A stretch of 64,000 nucleotides of DNA from Serratia marcescens (GTDB lineage Bacteria > Pseudomonadota > Gammaproteobacteria > Enterobacterales > Enterobacteriaceae): assembly GCF_001902635.1 (NCBI RefSeq), contig NZ_MJAO01000005.1, positions 1-64,000 of the forward strand. The letters run 5' to 3'. The notes under the pieces were generated by a model that did not search any database, was not told the DNA's origin, and saw only the letters and a program-made list of their open reading frames with translations. Of this stretch, positions 28,230-37,000 are shown piece after piece. How positions within the stretch are numbered: the stretch's first letter is position 1; each line of letters opens with the position of its first letter. The position numbers were made by a program, and so were the translations under genes.

Positions 28230-29477
28230 TTATTTATGTATAGCCAGCCGCCAGCCTCCGTTATAACGATGCTTTGCCTGATACATTGCATCGTCAGCTT
28301 CGTGCAAAAGACCCTGAGGCGTCGCCGCGTGATCAGGGTACAGCGCAATACCGATGCTCAGAGAGGTGATGATCGTCTCGTCGTTCGGCAAAATGACCGG
28401 TTGCGTCATGCAGTCGATAATATTATCGGCGATCTGCAAGACATCTTCCGTGCTGTGTACCGGCGCCAGCAGCACGGCGAATTCATCCCCTCCCAGGCGT
28501 GCGACCAGGTCGCTCTCGCGCAGCTGCGCACGAATGCGTCCGGCGATGGTGGTCAGCACCGCATCGCCCGCGGCGTGGCCGTAGTTGTCGTTCACTTCCT
28601 TGAAGCGATCGCCGTCGATAAACAGCACCGCCAATTTTTCCGGCGGTTCGATATCGCCCAGGGCGCGGCTCAGTCGGCCTTCGAAGAAGGCGCGGTTCGG
28701 CAAGCCGGTCAGGCTGTCGTGCGTCGCCCGGTGGGCCAGCGAGTCGTTCTCCTGTTTCAGATGGGCCTGCCAGGCTTCCAGCTCGTCGAGCAAGCCGTTG
28801 AAGTCGTTGCTGAGCTCATGCAGCTCGGCGATCGGCGCCGACGGCACCCGCAGGCCGAAGGCGCGATCGCGGCGCACCGCATGTGCCACGTTGGCGATGT
28901 CGTCCAGCGAACTGACGATGCCGACCAGCATGCGCCGCGACAACACCAGGGCGCACAGGGTACTGAGCACCAGGCAGGCGATCATGCCGACCATGCCGCG
29001 CAGCAGGAAACGCAGCAGGCTGCCGCCGTTGCCGCTTAGCCACACCTGGCCGACCTGCTTGCCCTCATGGGTGATGGGCAGGATGACCGGTTCGGGTAGC
29101 GCCCAGTGCGCGACGATCTGCTCCAGACCGTGCAACGGCCCATCGGTGGGGTGGCGCCAGTTGGCCAGCATCTTGCCGTTGTTGTCGAGGATCCGCGCGT
29201 CCGACACCTCCTCGTTGGAGGCGATCAGCATCAGCGCCTCGAGCGCGGCGGCGCGGTCTTCAAACACCACGGCGGCCTCGACGGTATAGCTGATGGAACG
29301 CGCAATCAGGTGCAGGTTGTGGTTGGCGTAGGCGCGCAACGCGAACAGCGCCACCAGCGTCAAAAAGATGCCGGCGGTGCCGACAGCGATCAGCGCCAAC
29401 CCAAGATGCACCCGCTGCAGCACCCGGCCCAGCGTCGGGCGCGCATTGCCGGAACGGTTTTTACGCAACAGCCTCAT
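28230..29477 (-). CDS. yfiN: Diguanylate cyclase YfiN (DgcN)
   Basis: YfiN makes cyclic di-GMP and promotes biofilm/adhesion. The 415-aa protein has TM1 (about residues 27-50), a periplasmic PAS-like domain (about 51-155), TM2 (about 160-182), a HAMP linker and a GGDEF domain. The active-site motif is ARLGGDEFAVLL, and the product-inhibition site RESD lies five residues before it (RxxD). The cyclase therefore looks active and feedback-controlled. Its start overlaps the yfiR stop by 4 nt, as ATGA. Confidence 0.95.
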   Translation of the reverse strand: MRLLRKNRSGNARPTLGRVLQRVHLGLALIAVGTAGIFLTLVALFALRAYANHNLHLIARSISYTVEAAVVFEDRAAALEALMLIASNEEVSDARILDNNGKMLANWRHPTDGPLHGLEQIVAHWALPEPVILPITHEGKQVGQVWLSGNGGSLLRFLLRGMVGMIACLVLSTLCALVLSRRMLVGIVSSLDDIANVAHAVRRDRAFGLRVPSAPIAELHELSNDFNGLLDELEAWQAHLKQENDSLAHRATHDSLTGLPNRAFFEGRLSRALGDIEPPEKLAVLFIDGDRFKEVNDNYGHAAGDAVLTTIAGRIRAQLRESDLVARLGGDEFAVLLAPVHSTEDVLQIADNIIDCMTQPVILPNDETIITSLSIGIALYPDHAATPQGLLHEADDAMYQAKHRYNGGWRLAIHK

Positions 29478-30082
29478 AGCGGCGGCGCCTGCTTGCGTGC
29501 CAGTTGCAGCACGTTGGGGTGGACGCGCACGCCGCTGCGCGCCAAGGCGTCCAGGTTAACCTTGAAGCTGGCCTGGTCCCCCTCGATCTGCAGGCAAAAT
29601 GCGCTGCCGGCGGAGCATTCGCTATCGTTCTCGCTGATGCTGAGAATGGAGTTGCCGGAAATGCGCTGCATGAAATTTTGTCTCTGCGCGGCGGTGATGT
29701 CCCCTAAATAGATGACATCGCAGCCGGTACTCAGCTTTGGGCTGTCGAACGGCACGCGCTCGGTTTTAATCGGACGCGGCGCGCTGAGCAGGATCGGATC
29801 GAACAGTCCTTCGGCATAGTGGGTGGGTGCGGTCACGCACAACCGGATCGGATTGGGTTCACGCGACCAGCGAGCGTAGCTGATGATGCCGACCACCACG
29901 GTCGTGACGGCGTGCGTGCGCTTTTGATAAGGATCATCGGCGGCGCGCGCAGGCTTGGGCAACGTCAGCAGCAGCAGAACGATCAGCAACAGGCGGCCGA
30001 TATTCAGACGTGCGGCAAGGAAGCCCGACGCGGGCCTTTTTGCGCAACGTATCAATATCGCGGTATTATTCGCCATCTTCAT
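29474..30082 (-). CDS. yfiR: Periplasmic YfiR repressor of YfiN
   Basis: YfiR is the small periplasmic inhibitor of YfiN. The product is about 202 aa if it starts MKMANNTAILIRC at 30082; ATG 30076 is an equally possible start, and a longer frame reaches 30157. The hydrophobic stretch LNIGRLLLIVLLLLTLPKPA ending ARAADD serves as signal sequence. The mature part matches the YfiR domain (VVVGIISYARWSREPNPIRL, LSTGCDVIYLGDITAAQRQN). Cysteines in the mature part (LCVTAP, TGCDV, ECSAG, AFCLQ) fit the disulfides known for YfiR. Confidence 0.85.
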   Translation of the reverse strand: MKMANNTAILIRCAKRPASGFLAARLNIGRLLLIVLLLLTLPKPARAADDPYQKRTHAVTTVVVGIISYARWSREPNPIRLCVTAPTHYAEGLFDPILLSAPRPIKTERVPFDSPKLSTGCDVIYLGDITAAQRQNFMQRISGNSILSISENDSECSAGSAFCLQIEGDQASFKVNLDALARSGVRVHPNVLQLARKQAPPL

Positions 30083-30715
30083 CCGCCATTCCGGCCTGAT
30101 CCACCGCCCGCAGGCCGCGGCCTGGCAATGGAAAATCCGGCCCGTTTGAAGGGACAATCGTTTTGCTGAAAGCTGTCAGTCGCACTGCCTAATGAACACT
30201 ATCTAATCCATAATTGGCGCGGATTGTATTATAAGATGTCTTCGTTGGGCGCTTTATGTGCTGTTTTCTCGGAATTATCCTACTTATTTTTGATAGTATA
30301 AAAACGCCTACCCGGGTTTGCCACCGCTTTTCTGCAAAGTTGGCGCGTTTGGCCAGGCGTCAGGCGATTTGCGCAACGGCGGCGACATTCGCTAAATGCA
30401 ATAATGTGATAGGTAATAATTAAAAAGTCTTTTACTTCGCCAATAAACCCGGATGCGGCTAATAAAAATCCGGCGGGCGAAAATATCCCGCCGACCTGAT
30501 TTGTCAGCCAAGGTAAACGTTTTTTACCTTGTTCCTATCATGGCGATACACTTCTTCTTCTACAGTATTGAATGGATAAGCGATTGCGCTGTCTATGAGA
30601 GATACCTTCGTCCGGGCCGTGCGCCCGGCTTTATTTTGTCCCGCGGCGCCGTGGCGCGGCGGTAGCCGGGGAGCTGGGCGGCTCCTGCGGTACAACCAGT
30701 GAGGAAAGAGCGAGG
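30083..30715. other. 633-bp gene-free region between yfiR and slt
   Basis: The half near yfiR is AT-rich and should hold the yfi promoter on the minus strand. The slt-proximal half has three hairpins: CGGCGGG/CCCGCCG at 30471-30493, GGTAAA/TTTACC at 30511-30528, and the terminator-like one at 30612-30637. No reading frame here looks like a gene. Confidence 0.5.
30612..30637 (+). terminator. Intrinsic terminator-like hairpin upstream of slt
   Basis: CCGGGC-CGTGC-GCCCGG is followed by CTTTATTTT, the form of a Rho-independent terminator on the plus strand. It lies about 80 bp before the slt start with no annotated gene before it. It could end a small RNA transcribed from about 30560 or attenuate slt transcription. 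Confidence 0.55.
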
Positions 30716-32644
30716 ATGGTCAAGGTGGACAAGCGACGGCTGTTGGCGATGGGGCTGTGCCTGACGGCGTTTTCAGGCGCGGCGCTGGCGGATTCTCTGG
30801 ATGCGCAACGCCAGCGCTACCAGCAGATCAAGCAGGCGTGGGACGGCAATCAGATGGACGTGGTGGCGCTGCTGATGCCGACGCTGCGCGATTACCCGCT
30901 TTATCCTTACCTGGAATACCGCGAGCTGACGCAGGATCTGAGCCAGGCGGGGTTCTCCGAGGTGAACGATTTTATCAAACGCAACCCGACGCTGCCGCCG
31001 GCGAAATCACTGGCGCCGCGCTTCGTCAATGAGTTGGCGCGCCGCGAAGATTGGCGCACCCTATTGGCCTTCAGCCCGCAGCCGCCCAAACCGGCGGCGG
31101 CTCGCTGCAATTACTACTACGCCAAATGGGCCACCGGCGATCAGCAGGCTGCCTGGCACGGCGCCGATGAGCTGTGGCTGAACGGCAAAACGCTGCCGGG
31201 CGCTTGCGAGCGGCTGTTCAGCGTGTGGCGCGGCGCAGGCAAGCAGACGCCGCTGGATATTCTGGCGCGTATGAAGCTGGCGCTGAAAGAGGGTAACAGT
31301 GCGCTGGTCAGCAACCTCTACAGCCAGCTGCCGGCCGACTACCAGACGATGGGCAACGCCCTGGTGCGCTTGCAAAACGATCCAACCACCGTGGAAGCCT
31401 TCGCCCGCAGCGTAGGGCCGACTGACTTTACCCGCGCCGCCACCGCCATCGCCTTTGAACGCCTGGCGCGCCAGGATGTGGAAAACGCGCGGGCGATGAT
31501 CCCGACGCTCGCGCGATTGCAGAAAATGAGCGAAGGCGAGCGGCTGGGGCTGGAAGAGGCCGTCGCCTGGCGCCTGATGGGCAGCGACGCCACCTATGAA
31601 CAGGCGCAATGGCGCGATCAGGTGATTCTGCGCAGCCATGCGCCTTCGCTGCTGGAGCGCCGGGTACGCATGGCGTTGGGCAACGGCGATCGGCAGGGCG
31701 TAGCGACCTGGCTGGCCCGCTTGCCGGAAGAGTCGCGCAACAAGGATGAATGGCGCTACTGGCGCGCCAGCCAGCTGATGGACGATGGCAAGCGTGCGGA
31801 AGGCGAGGAGATGTTGCGTAACCTGATGACTGAGCGCGGCTTCTATCCGATGGTGGCGGCGCAGAAGCTGAACGCCACTTACCCGGTGATGGTAGCGGTG
31901 GCGGCCAAGCCGCGCGCGTCGCTGGTCGACGGGCCGGAAATCGCCCGGGTCCGTGAGCTGATGTACTGGAATATGGACAACCTGGCCCGCAGCGAGTGGG
32001 GCTCTTACGTCGCCAGCCGCAGCCGGCCGGAACAAGAGGCACTGGCGCGCTACGCCTTCGAGCAAAAGTGGGCAGACCTGAGCGTGCAGGCGACCATCGT
32101 CGGCAAGCTGTGGGATCACCTGGAAGAACGTTTCCCGGTCGCTTGGCCGCAGGAGTTCCGCCGCGCTACCGATGACAAGGGGATCACCACCAGCTACGCA
32201 ATGGCGATCGCACGTCAGGAGAGCGCCTGGAATCCGAAGGCGCAGTCGCCGGTCGGCGCTTCCGGCCTGATGCAGGTGATGCCGCGCACCGCGCAGCACA
32301 CGGTGCAGATGTTCAACATTCCCGGCTATGTCGGCCCAAGCCAGCTGTTCGATCCGCAGACCAATATCACCATAGGCACCAGCTATCTGGAGTCGGTTTA
32401 TCAGCAGTTCGGCCGCAACCGCATCCTGTCGACCGCCGCCTATAACGCCGGCCCGTCGCGGGTGAACACCTGGCTGGGCAACAGCGCGGGGCGGATCGAT
32501 CCGGTGGCGTTTATCGAGAGCATCCCGTTCTCGGAAACCCGCGGTTACGTCAAGAATGTGCTGGCCTATGACGCGTTTTATCGCTATCTGACGCACCGGC
32601 CGGCCAAGGTGCTGACCGACGCCGAGTGGCAGAGACGTTATTGA
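30716..32644 (+). CDS. slt: Soluble lytic murein transglycosylase Slt70
   Basis: Slt cleaves the MurNAc-GlcNAc bond of periplasmic peptidoglycan, forming 1,6-anhydromuropeptides. The 642-aa precursor has a signal peptide (about residues 1-25, ending AALA-DS), the alpha-helical U and L domains, and the C-terminal lysozyme-like catalytic domain. The catalytic Glu is in IARQESAWNPKAQSPVGASG, followed by LMQVMPRTA and AYNAGPSRVNTWL. Similarity to E. coli Slt runs the whole length. GTG at 30725 is an alternative start. Confidence 0.97.
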   Translation: MVKVDKRRLLAMGLCLTAFSGAALADSLDAQRQRYQQIKQAWDGNQMDVVALLMPTLRDYPLYPYLEYRELTQDLSQAGFSEVNDFIKRNPTLPPAKSLAPRFVNELARREDWRTLLAFSPQPPKPAAARCNYYYAKWATGDQQAAWHGADELWLNGKTLPGACERLFSVWRGAGKQTPLDILARMKLALKEGNSALVSNLYSQLPADYQTMGNALVRLQNDPTTVEAFARSVGPTDFTRAATAIAFERLARQDVENARAMIPTLARLQKMSEGERLGLEEAVAWRLMGSDATYEQAQWRDQVILRSHAPSLLERRVRMALGNGDRQGVATWLARLPEESRNKDEWRYWRASQLMDDGKRAEGEEMLRNLMTERGFYPMVAAQKLNATYPVMVAVAAKPRASLVDGPEIARVRELMYWNMDNLARSEWGSYVASRSRPEQEALARYAFEQKWADLSVQATIVGKLWDHLEERFPVAWPQEFRRATDDKGITTSYAMAIARQESAWNPKAQSPVGASGLMQVMPRTAQHTVQMFNIPGYVGPSQLFDPQTNITIGTSYLESVYQQFGRNRILSTAAYNAGPSRVNTWLGNSAGRIDPVAFIESIPFSETRGYVKNVLAYDAFYRYLTHRPAKVLTDAEWQRRY

Positions 32645-32669
32645 TTTTGACGGCCCTATGGTATGCTGC

Positions 32670-32688
32670 CGTACTAGTTAAATAGTAT
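32670..32688. promoter_or_regulatory. Trp operator in the trpR promoter
   Basis: GTACTAGTTAAATAGTAT matches the TrpR operator consensus GNACTAGTTAACTAGTNC at nearly all positions, including both CTAG-type half sites (one degenerate to ATAG). A possible -10 TATGCT lies just before it at 32662-32667. This supports autorepression of trpR by tryptophan-bound TrpR. Confidence 0.85.
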
Positions 32689-32698
32689 GGTGGCTGCC

Positions 32699-33028
32699 AT
32701 GACGCAATTATCGTTAAACGACCCCGCTCTTTCAGAACAAGGCAATGAGGACTGGCTGCGCTTTGTCGCGTTGTTGCAGAATTCGTTTGCGCAAGAGCTG
32801 CATCAACCGCTGTTGCAGCTGATGCTGACGCCGGACGAGCGCACCGCGCTGGGCACCCGGGTGCGGATCATTCAGGAATTGATGCGCGGCGAGATGAGCC
32901 AGCGCGAACTGAAAAATGAACTGGGCGCGGGGATCGCCACCATAACCCGCGGTTCGAACAGCCTGAAAGCGGCTTCGCCCGCGCTGAAACAGTGGCTGGA
33001 GCAGCAACTGCTGCACGACGCGCCCTAG
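32699..33028 (+). CDS. trpR: Trp operon repressor TrpR
   Basis: TrpR is the dimeric tryptophan-sensing repressor of trp, aroH and trpR. The 109-aa protein contains the conserved core [20 protein letters not shown] and the [23 protein letters not shown] followed by RGSNSLKAA. The start at 32699 ([14 protein letters not shown]) is chosen by family length (108 aa in E. coli); an upstream start at 32687 would lie inside the operator. slt ends 54 bp before. Confidence 0.98.
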   Translation: MTQLSLNDPALSEQGNEDWLRFVALLQNSFAQELHQPLLQLMLTPDERTALGTRVRIIQELMRGEMSQRELKNELGAGIATITRGSNSLKAASPALKQWLEQQLLHDAP

Positions 33029-33036
33029 CCGCGCGC

Positions 33037-33555
33037 TCAGTGTTGGTAGATGGCGTTATGGAACGGCACCAGCGCCAGCAGCAGCGCCTGATGATAAACG
33101 CTGGTGCGGCTCAGCCGTCCGTCGGTGAAGACGCCGATGGCGCCACCCTGGCGTTTCACGTCGGCGTTGCCGGTGATCGCCGCCATTTCGTTGCCCAATT
33201 CGCGACCGGCGCGAATACCTTGTAAGATGGCCTCCGGCAGCATCAGGCTTGCCGAGCGGGATTCGCCGCGAATGTGCGGGTTTTCGATGGTCATCCAGGC
33301 GAAGGTCATATTCTCTTCAATCCCGGCTTCCACGCCGACCCAAAAATCGGCCTCGGGCCTGACCTGGCGCGCTTCCATCACGCGTTGACGCGCGCCGGTG
33401 CGGGTTTCGTGATTGCCTATCGGTTGCAGAGAGACGCCGCTGGCGACGTCGACGGATTCAATGCGATATTGGCCCGCGCCAAAGACGTCATCGAAGGCCA
33501 GCTGAATAGCCTTGATCTTTGCCGGGTTGGTAGTTGCAGCGACAACATGGTACAT
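33037..33555 (-). CDS. yjjX: Inosine/xanthosine triphosphatase YjjX
   Basis: YjjX hydrolyses non-canonical ITP/XTP to the diphosphates, limiting their use in nucleic acids. The 172-aa protein has the family features [41 protein letters not shown] and [33 protein letters not shown] at 33555 fits the E. coli start, though AAGGAT lies a rather long 13 nt upstream. It converges on trpR with 8 bp between. Confidence 0.95.
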   Translation of the reverse strand: MYHVVAATTNPAKIKAIQLAFDDVFGAGQYRIESVDVASGVSLQPIGNHETRTGARQRVMEARQVRPEADFWVGVEAGIEENMTFAWMTIENPHIRGESRSASLMLPEAILQGIRAGRELGNEMAAITGNADVKRQGGAIGVFTDGRLSRTSVYHQALLLALVPFHNAIYQH

Positions 33556-33655
33556 AACGGGTTTGATATCCTTCTGGCCGATACGCCGGGCAGCGGCAAA
33601 AGCGCCGCCGGCCGGGGATAAACGCAAATTTCACGCAGTATAACGGAAAACAAAA

Positions 33656-34303
33656 ATGTTACAGGTATACCTCGTTCGCCATGGCGAAACGGAATGGAAC
33701 GCGGCGCGCCGCATCCAGGGTCAGTCCGACAGCCCGTTAACCGCCATGGGGGAACACCAGGCCCGTCTGGTCGCCAGGCGCGTCAGTAAAGAAGGCATTA
33801 CGCACATCATTACCAGCGATCTGGGGCGCACGCGGCGCACCGCGCAGATCATCGCCGAGGCCTGTGGCTGCGAAGTGATTTGCGATCCGCGTTTGCGCGA
33901 GCTGCACATGGGGGTTCTGGAAGAACGCCTGATCGACAGTTTGACGCCGCAGGAAGAGCAGTGGCGCAAACAGATGGTCGATGGTACTCCTGACGGCCGT
34001 ATCCCTCAAGGCGAATCCATGGAGGAGCTGGGTGAGCGCATGCGCGCCGCGCTGGAGAGTTGCCTGATGCTGCCGGAAGGCAGCAAGCCGCTGCTCGTCA
34101 GCCATGGCATCGCGCTGGGGTGTTTGATCAGTACGGTGTTGGGGTTGCCGGCCTATGCCGAACGCCGCCTGCGCTTGCGCAACTGCTCACTGTCGCGCGT
34201 CGATCATCAGCAGAGCCCGTGGTTGGCTTCCGGCTGGATCGTTGAAACGGCGGGCGATGTCACGCATCTGGACATGCCCGCGTTGGACGAACTGCAGCGT
34301 TAA
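33656..34303 (+). CDS. gpmB: Histidine phosphatase superfamily protein GpmB (YtjC)
   Basis: The 215-aa product belongs to the phosphoglycerate mutase-like (histidine phosphatase) family. The phosphoacceptor motif is VYLVRHGETEWNAARRIQGQ (His 9) and the second catalytic His is in LLVSHGIALG. The name GpmB is historical; mutase activity in the E. coli homologue is doubtful and a phosphatase role is likely. Its stop overlaps the stop of the convergent rob gene by 4 nt. Confidence 0.95.
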   Translation: MLQVYLVRHGETEWNAARRIQGQSDSPLTAMGEHQARLVARRVSKEGITHIITSDLGRTRRTAQIIAEACGCEVICDPRLRELHMGVLEERLIDSLTPQEEQWRKQMVDGTPDGRIPQGESMEELGERMRAALESCLMLPEGSKPLLVSHGIALGCLISTVLGLPAYAERRLRLRNCSLSRVDHQQSPWLASGWIVETAGDVTHLDMPALDELQR

Positions 34304-35169
34304 CGCCGAATCGGGATCAGGTAATCGCACTTGATCTCGATAGGCGCCTGATGCGGACGGCGCTCGCCTTTCGGATAGAAACGTTCGATATCGTGCCCCT
34401 TGCGGCGCGTCAGTTTGAGCGCCGGCAGGCAAGTGCCGTAGACCGTCAGAATAAAGTCTTGCAGGCCCTCGGTGGGCCCTTCATAGCTGAACGTCGCATA
34501 TTCACCGCCCTGCAGGACCAGCGGCTGTACTTCCTGCACCTTGTCAGGCACGTGATCCGGCTCCAATGCCGTGGTGTACAGCACTTCTTGTTCGTCGTCC
34601 TTCTCCTGACTCGGGCGCGAGTGATGCAGCCCGTACAGCACCGGCGGCAGGGTGTCGACTTCGCCTAGGAACTGGCGCCAGAACTGCGAGCGCAGTTCAG
34701 TACGGACGGTGGTGATCTGTTCCAGCGTACAGGAGTAGCTTTGGGTCAGGCCGACCAGGTGCTGATCCGGCAACGAGACGAACTCCGGCTGCGGCAGAGT
34801 GAAGGCGCCCAGGCGAATCGGTGGGCAGATGCCGAATGCGTTCCAGTCCTCGGCACGGCGATACAGCGCCGGCGTTTGCGCAAACTGTTTTTTGAAGGCG
34901 CGGGTGAAGGTCTGCTGCGAGTCGAAGCGATATTGCAGGGCGATATCCAAAATCGGCCGGCTGGTCAGACGCAGCGCGACGGCGGCTTTGGACAGCCTCC
35001 TTGCCCGGATGTAAGCACCGATGGCGTTACCGGTAATATCTTTGAACATCCGTTGCAGATGCCATTTGGAGTAGCCAGCCTTGGCCGCTACGTTATCCAG
35101 CGACAAGGGTTGGTCCAAATGGCTTTCCAGCCAGCTAAGCAGATCACGAATGATACCGGCTTGATCCAT
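34300..35169 (-). CDS. rob: AraC/XylS-family regulator Rob
   Basis: Rob activates the mar/sox/rob regulon (efflux, stress and solvent tolerance). The 289-aa protein has the N-terminal AraC DNA-binding domain with two HTHs (residues about 1-105, DNVAAKAGYSKWHLQRMFKD and RPILDIALQYRFDSQQTFTR) and a C-terminal GyrI-like ligand domain (from LGAFTLPQPEFVSLPDQHLV). Length equals E. coli Rob. GGAAGATC precedes the ATG. Confidence 0.97.
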   Translation of the reverse strand: MDQAGIIRDLLSWLESHLDQPLSLDNVAAKAGYSKWHLQRMFKDITGNAIGAYIRARRLSKAAVALRLTSRPILDIALQYRFDSQQTFTRAFKKQFAQTPALYRRAEDWNAFGICPPIRLGAFTLPQPEFVSLPDQHLVGLTQSYSCTLEQITTVRTELRSQFWRQFLGEVDTLPPVLYGLHHSRPSQEKDDEQEVLYTTALEPDHVPDKVQEVQPLVLQGGEYATFSYEGPTEGLQDFILTVYGTCLPALKLTRRKGHDIERFYPKGERRPHQAPIEIKCDYLIPIRR

Positions 35170-35511
35170 AGATCTTCCTCGTAAAGCTTGGGGGTAGGAA
35201 CCCGAACTGTTGATTCGTCACGCTGGTGCTGCGCTATCAGACCGATCCATGAGCCATTATGCGTTGCACTCTTTGCCTCTGCTGCGCATGCTGCGCCAGA
35301 GTTGGATTGGGGTACACCGTAGTGGGCGCAAAGAAATAACGACGCCGCATCATAGCAATTTTTTTCCTCCGCGACTCCCAAAGATTTTTTTCACGCTCTG
35401 TGCTAAAACGAACGGTGCGGGCCCGTAAAAGCCCGATTCCGTGAGCTTAGACATAAATAATGGTGAACGCCGGGCCTATTTTCGCGGCAAGGTTATATCG
35501 GAGTTAAGTAA
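35170..35511. other. 342-bp divergent region between rob and creA
   Basis: It must hold the rob promoter (minus) and the creA promoter (plus). A small hairpin CGGGC/GCCCG lies at about 35418-35435. No reading frame in it resembles a gene and no operator was recognised. Confidence 0.45.
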
Positions 35512-35991
35512 ATGAAAAAAGGCTGGATATTTTTATTCGGTTTGGTTTGCGCAACCATCGGCGGTGCGCAGGCGGAGCAGGTAGGTTCCGTGGATACGGT
35601 GTTTAAACTGTTGGGCCCCGACCACAAAATCGTGGTGGAAGCATTCGACGATCCGGATGTTAAAAATGTAACTTGTTATATCAGTCGCGCCAAAACCGGC
35701 GGCATTAAAGGTGGCCTGGGGCTGGCGGAAGACACCGCCGACGCGGCCATTTCCTGTCAACAGGTGGGGCCGATCGAACTGAGCGACAAGATCAAGAACG
35801 GCAAGGCAGAAGGAACGGTCGTGTTCCAGAAACGCACCTCGTTGGTGTTCAAGAAGCTGCAGGTGGTACGCTTCTACGACGCCAAGCGCAATTCGCTGAT
35901 TTACCTGAGCTATTCCGACAAGGTGATTGACGGTTCACCGAAGAACGCACTGAGCGCGGTGCCGATCATGCCGTGGGCTGAGACGAAATAA
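35512..35991 (+). CDS. creA: Periplasmic protein CreA
   Basis: The 159-aa product has a signal peptide ([20 protein letters not shown], cleavage about AQA-EQ) and the CreA domain: [40 protein letters not shown] and [20 protein letters not shown]. It matches E. coli CreA (157 aa). In E. coli it is followed by creBCD; here the next gene is arcA on the other strand, so the two-component system is missing from this locus. Its role is unknown. Confidence 0.96.
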   Translation: MKKGWIFLFGLVCATIGGAQAEQVGSVDTVFKLLGPDHKIVVEAFDDPDVKNVTCYISRAKTGGIKGGLGLAEDTADAAISCQQVGPIELSDKIKNGKAEGTVVFQKRTSLVFKKLQVVRFYDAKRNSLIYLSYSDKVIDGSPKNALSAVPIMPWAETK

Positions 35992-36023
35992 AAAACGGGG
36001 TTCAGCATGCTGAACCCCGTTTT
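35992..36023. terminator. Bidirectional terminator between creA and arcA
   Basis: A perfect palindromic hairpin (ACGGGGTTCAGCA followed by TGCTGAACCCCGT) is flanked by A's on the left and T's on the right. It serves both creA and the convergent arcA. Confidence 0.93.
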
Positions 36024-36041
36024 CATCACGGCAGGCTGGAA

Positions 36042-36758
36042 TTACTCTTCCAGATCGCCGCAGAAGCGGTAGCCTTCGCCGTGAATGGTGGCGATGATTT
36101 CCGGCGTGTCCGGCGTCGACTCGAAGTGCTTGCGAATGCGACGGATGGTGACGTCCACGGTGCGGTCATGCGGCTTCAGCTCGCGGCCGGTCATCTTCTT
36201 CAACAGTTCACCGCGGGACTGGATCTTGCCCGGGTTTTCGCAGAAGTGCAGCATGGCGCGGAATTCGCTGCGCGGCAGCTTGTACTGCTCGCCGGCCGGG
36301 CTGATCAGCGAGCGGCTGTTGATGTCCAGCTCCCAACCGTTGAACTTGTAGCTCTCAACCAGACGGCGTTCTTCGCCGAGGCTGCCCAGATTCATGGTGC
36401 GCGACAGCAGGTTGCGCGCGCGGATGGTCAGCTCACGCGGGTTGAATGGTTTGGTGATGTAATCGTCGGCGCCGATTTCCAGGCCGAGGATTTTATCCAC
36501 TTCATTATCGCGACCGGTCAGGAACATCAATGCGACGCTGGCCTGTTCGCGCAGTTCGCGGGCCAACAGCAGGCCGTTTTTGCCTGGCAGGTTGATGTCC
36601 ATAATGACCAGGTTGATATCATTTTCAGACAGGATATTGTGCATTTCTGCACCATCATTGGCTTCATGAACAATGTAGCCTTCCGCCTCGAAAATGCTCT
36701 TCAGGGTGTTACGAGTGACTAACTCGTCTTCGACAATCAGAATGTGCGGGGTCTGCAT
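36042..36758 (-). CDS. arcA: Response regulator ArcA
   Basis: ArcA, phosphorylated by ArcB under low oxygen, represses respiratory genes and activates fermentation genes. The 238-aa protein has a receiver domain with the acidic pocket VEDE (residues 9-12), the phosphorylated Asp54 in [14 protein letters not shown] and Lys in [11 protein letters not shown], then an OmpR-type winged HTH ending [15 protein letters not shown]. It is practically identical to E. coli ArcA in length and sequence. A long upstream region carries an FNR-type site. Confidence 0.98.
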   Translation of the reverse strand: MQTPHILIVEDELVTRNTLKSIFEAEGYIVHEANDGAEMHNILSENDINLVIMDINLPGKNGLLLARELREQASVALMFLTGRDNEVDKILGLEIGADDYITKPFNPRELTIRARNLLSRTMNLGSLGEERRLVESYKFNGWELDINSRSLISPAGEQYKLPRSEFRAMLHFCENPGKIQSRGELLKKMTGRELKPHDRTVDVTIRRIRKHFESTPDTPEIIATIHGEGYRFCGDLEE

Positions 36759-36859
36759 ATTTGCTACCTAAAATTGCCAACAAAATAGAAAATCGGAAGT
36801 ACAGAAGTCTCTGTTTTCTTAGAGGAGGGCAGAGATAGCGCCACGTTCCCTCTCAGCAA

Positions 36860-37000
36860 ATGACTAAAGTACGTAAACTCGTTCTTGATGCACTTTCCAT
36901 CTTATGTCAACAAGATCGCCAGCCTGGTGGGGACGCCGTTCCCTACAACCCCTTGGGTGCCAAAACGGCGCATATCCTAACCCCATTAACAGCAATATAA
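36860..37000 (+). CDS. yjjY: Small conserved protein YjjY
   Basis: The 46-codon frame starts MTKVRKLVLDALSI and ends KTAHILTPLTAI. E. coli yjjY at the same position, divergent from arcA, also has 46 codons, starts MTKVRNCVLDALSI and ends VILTILTAT. Conservation of both ends and exact length, while the middle differs, suggests a translated gene or a constrained leader. Function is unknown. It lies antisense to the arcA 5' region. No strong SD is visible (CTCAGCAA before the ATG). Confidence 0.65.
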   Translation: MTKVRKLVLDALSILCQQDRQPGGDAVPYNPLGAKTAHILTPLTAI

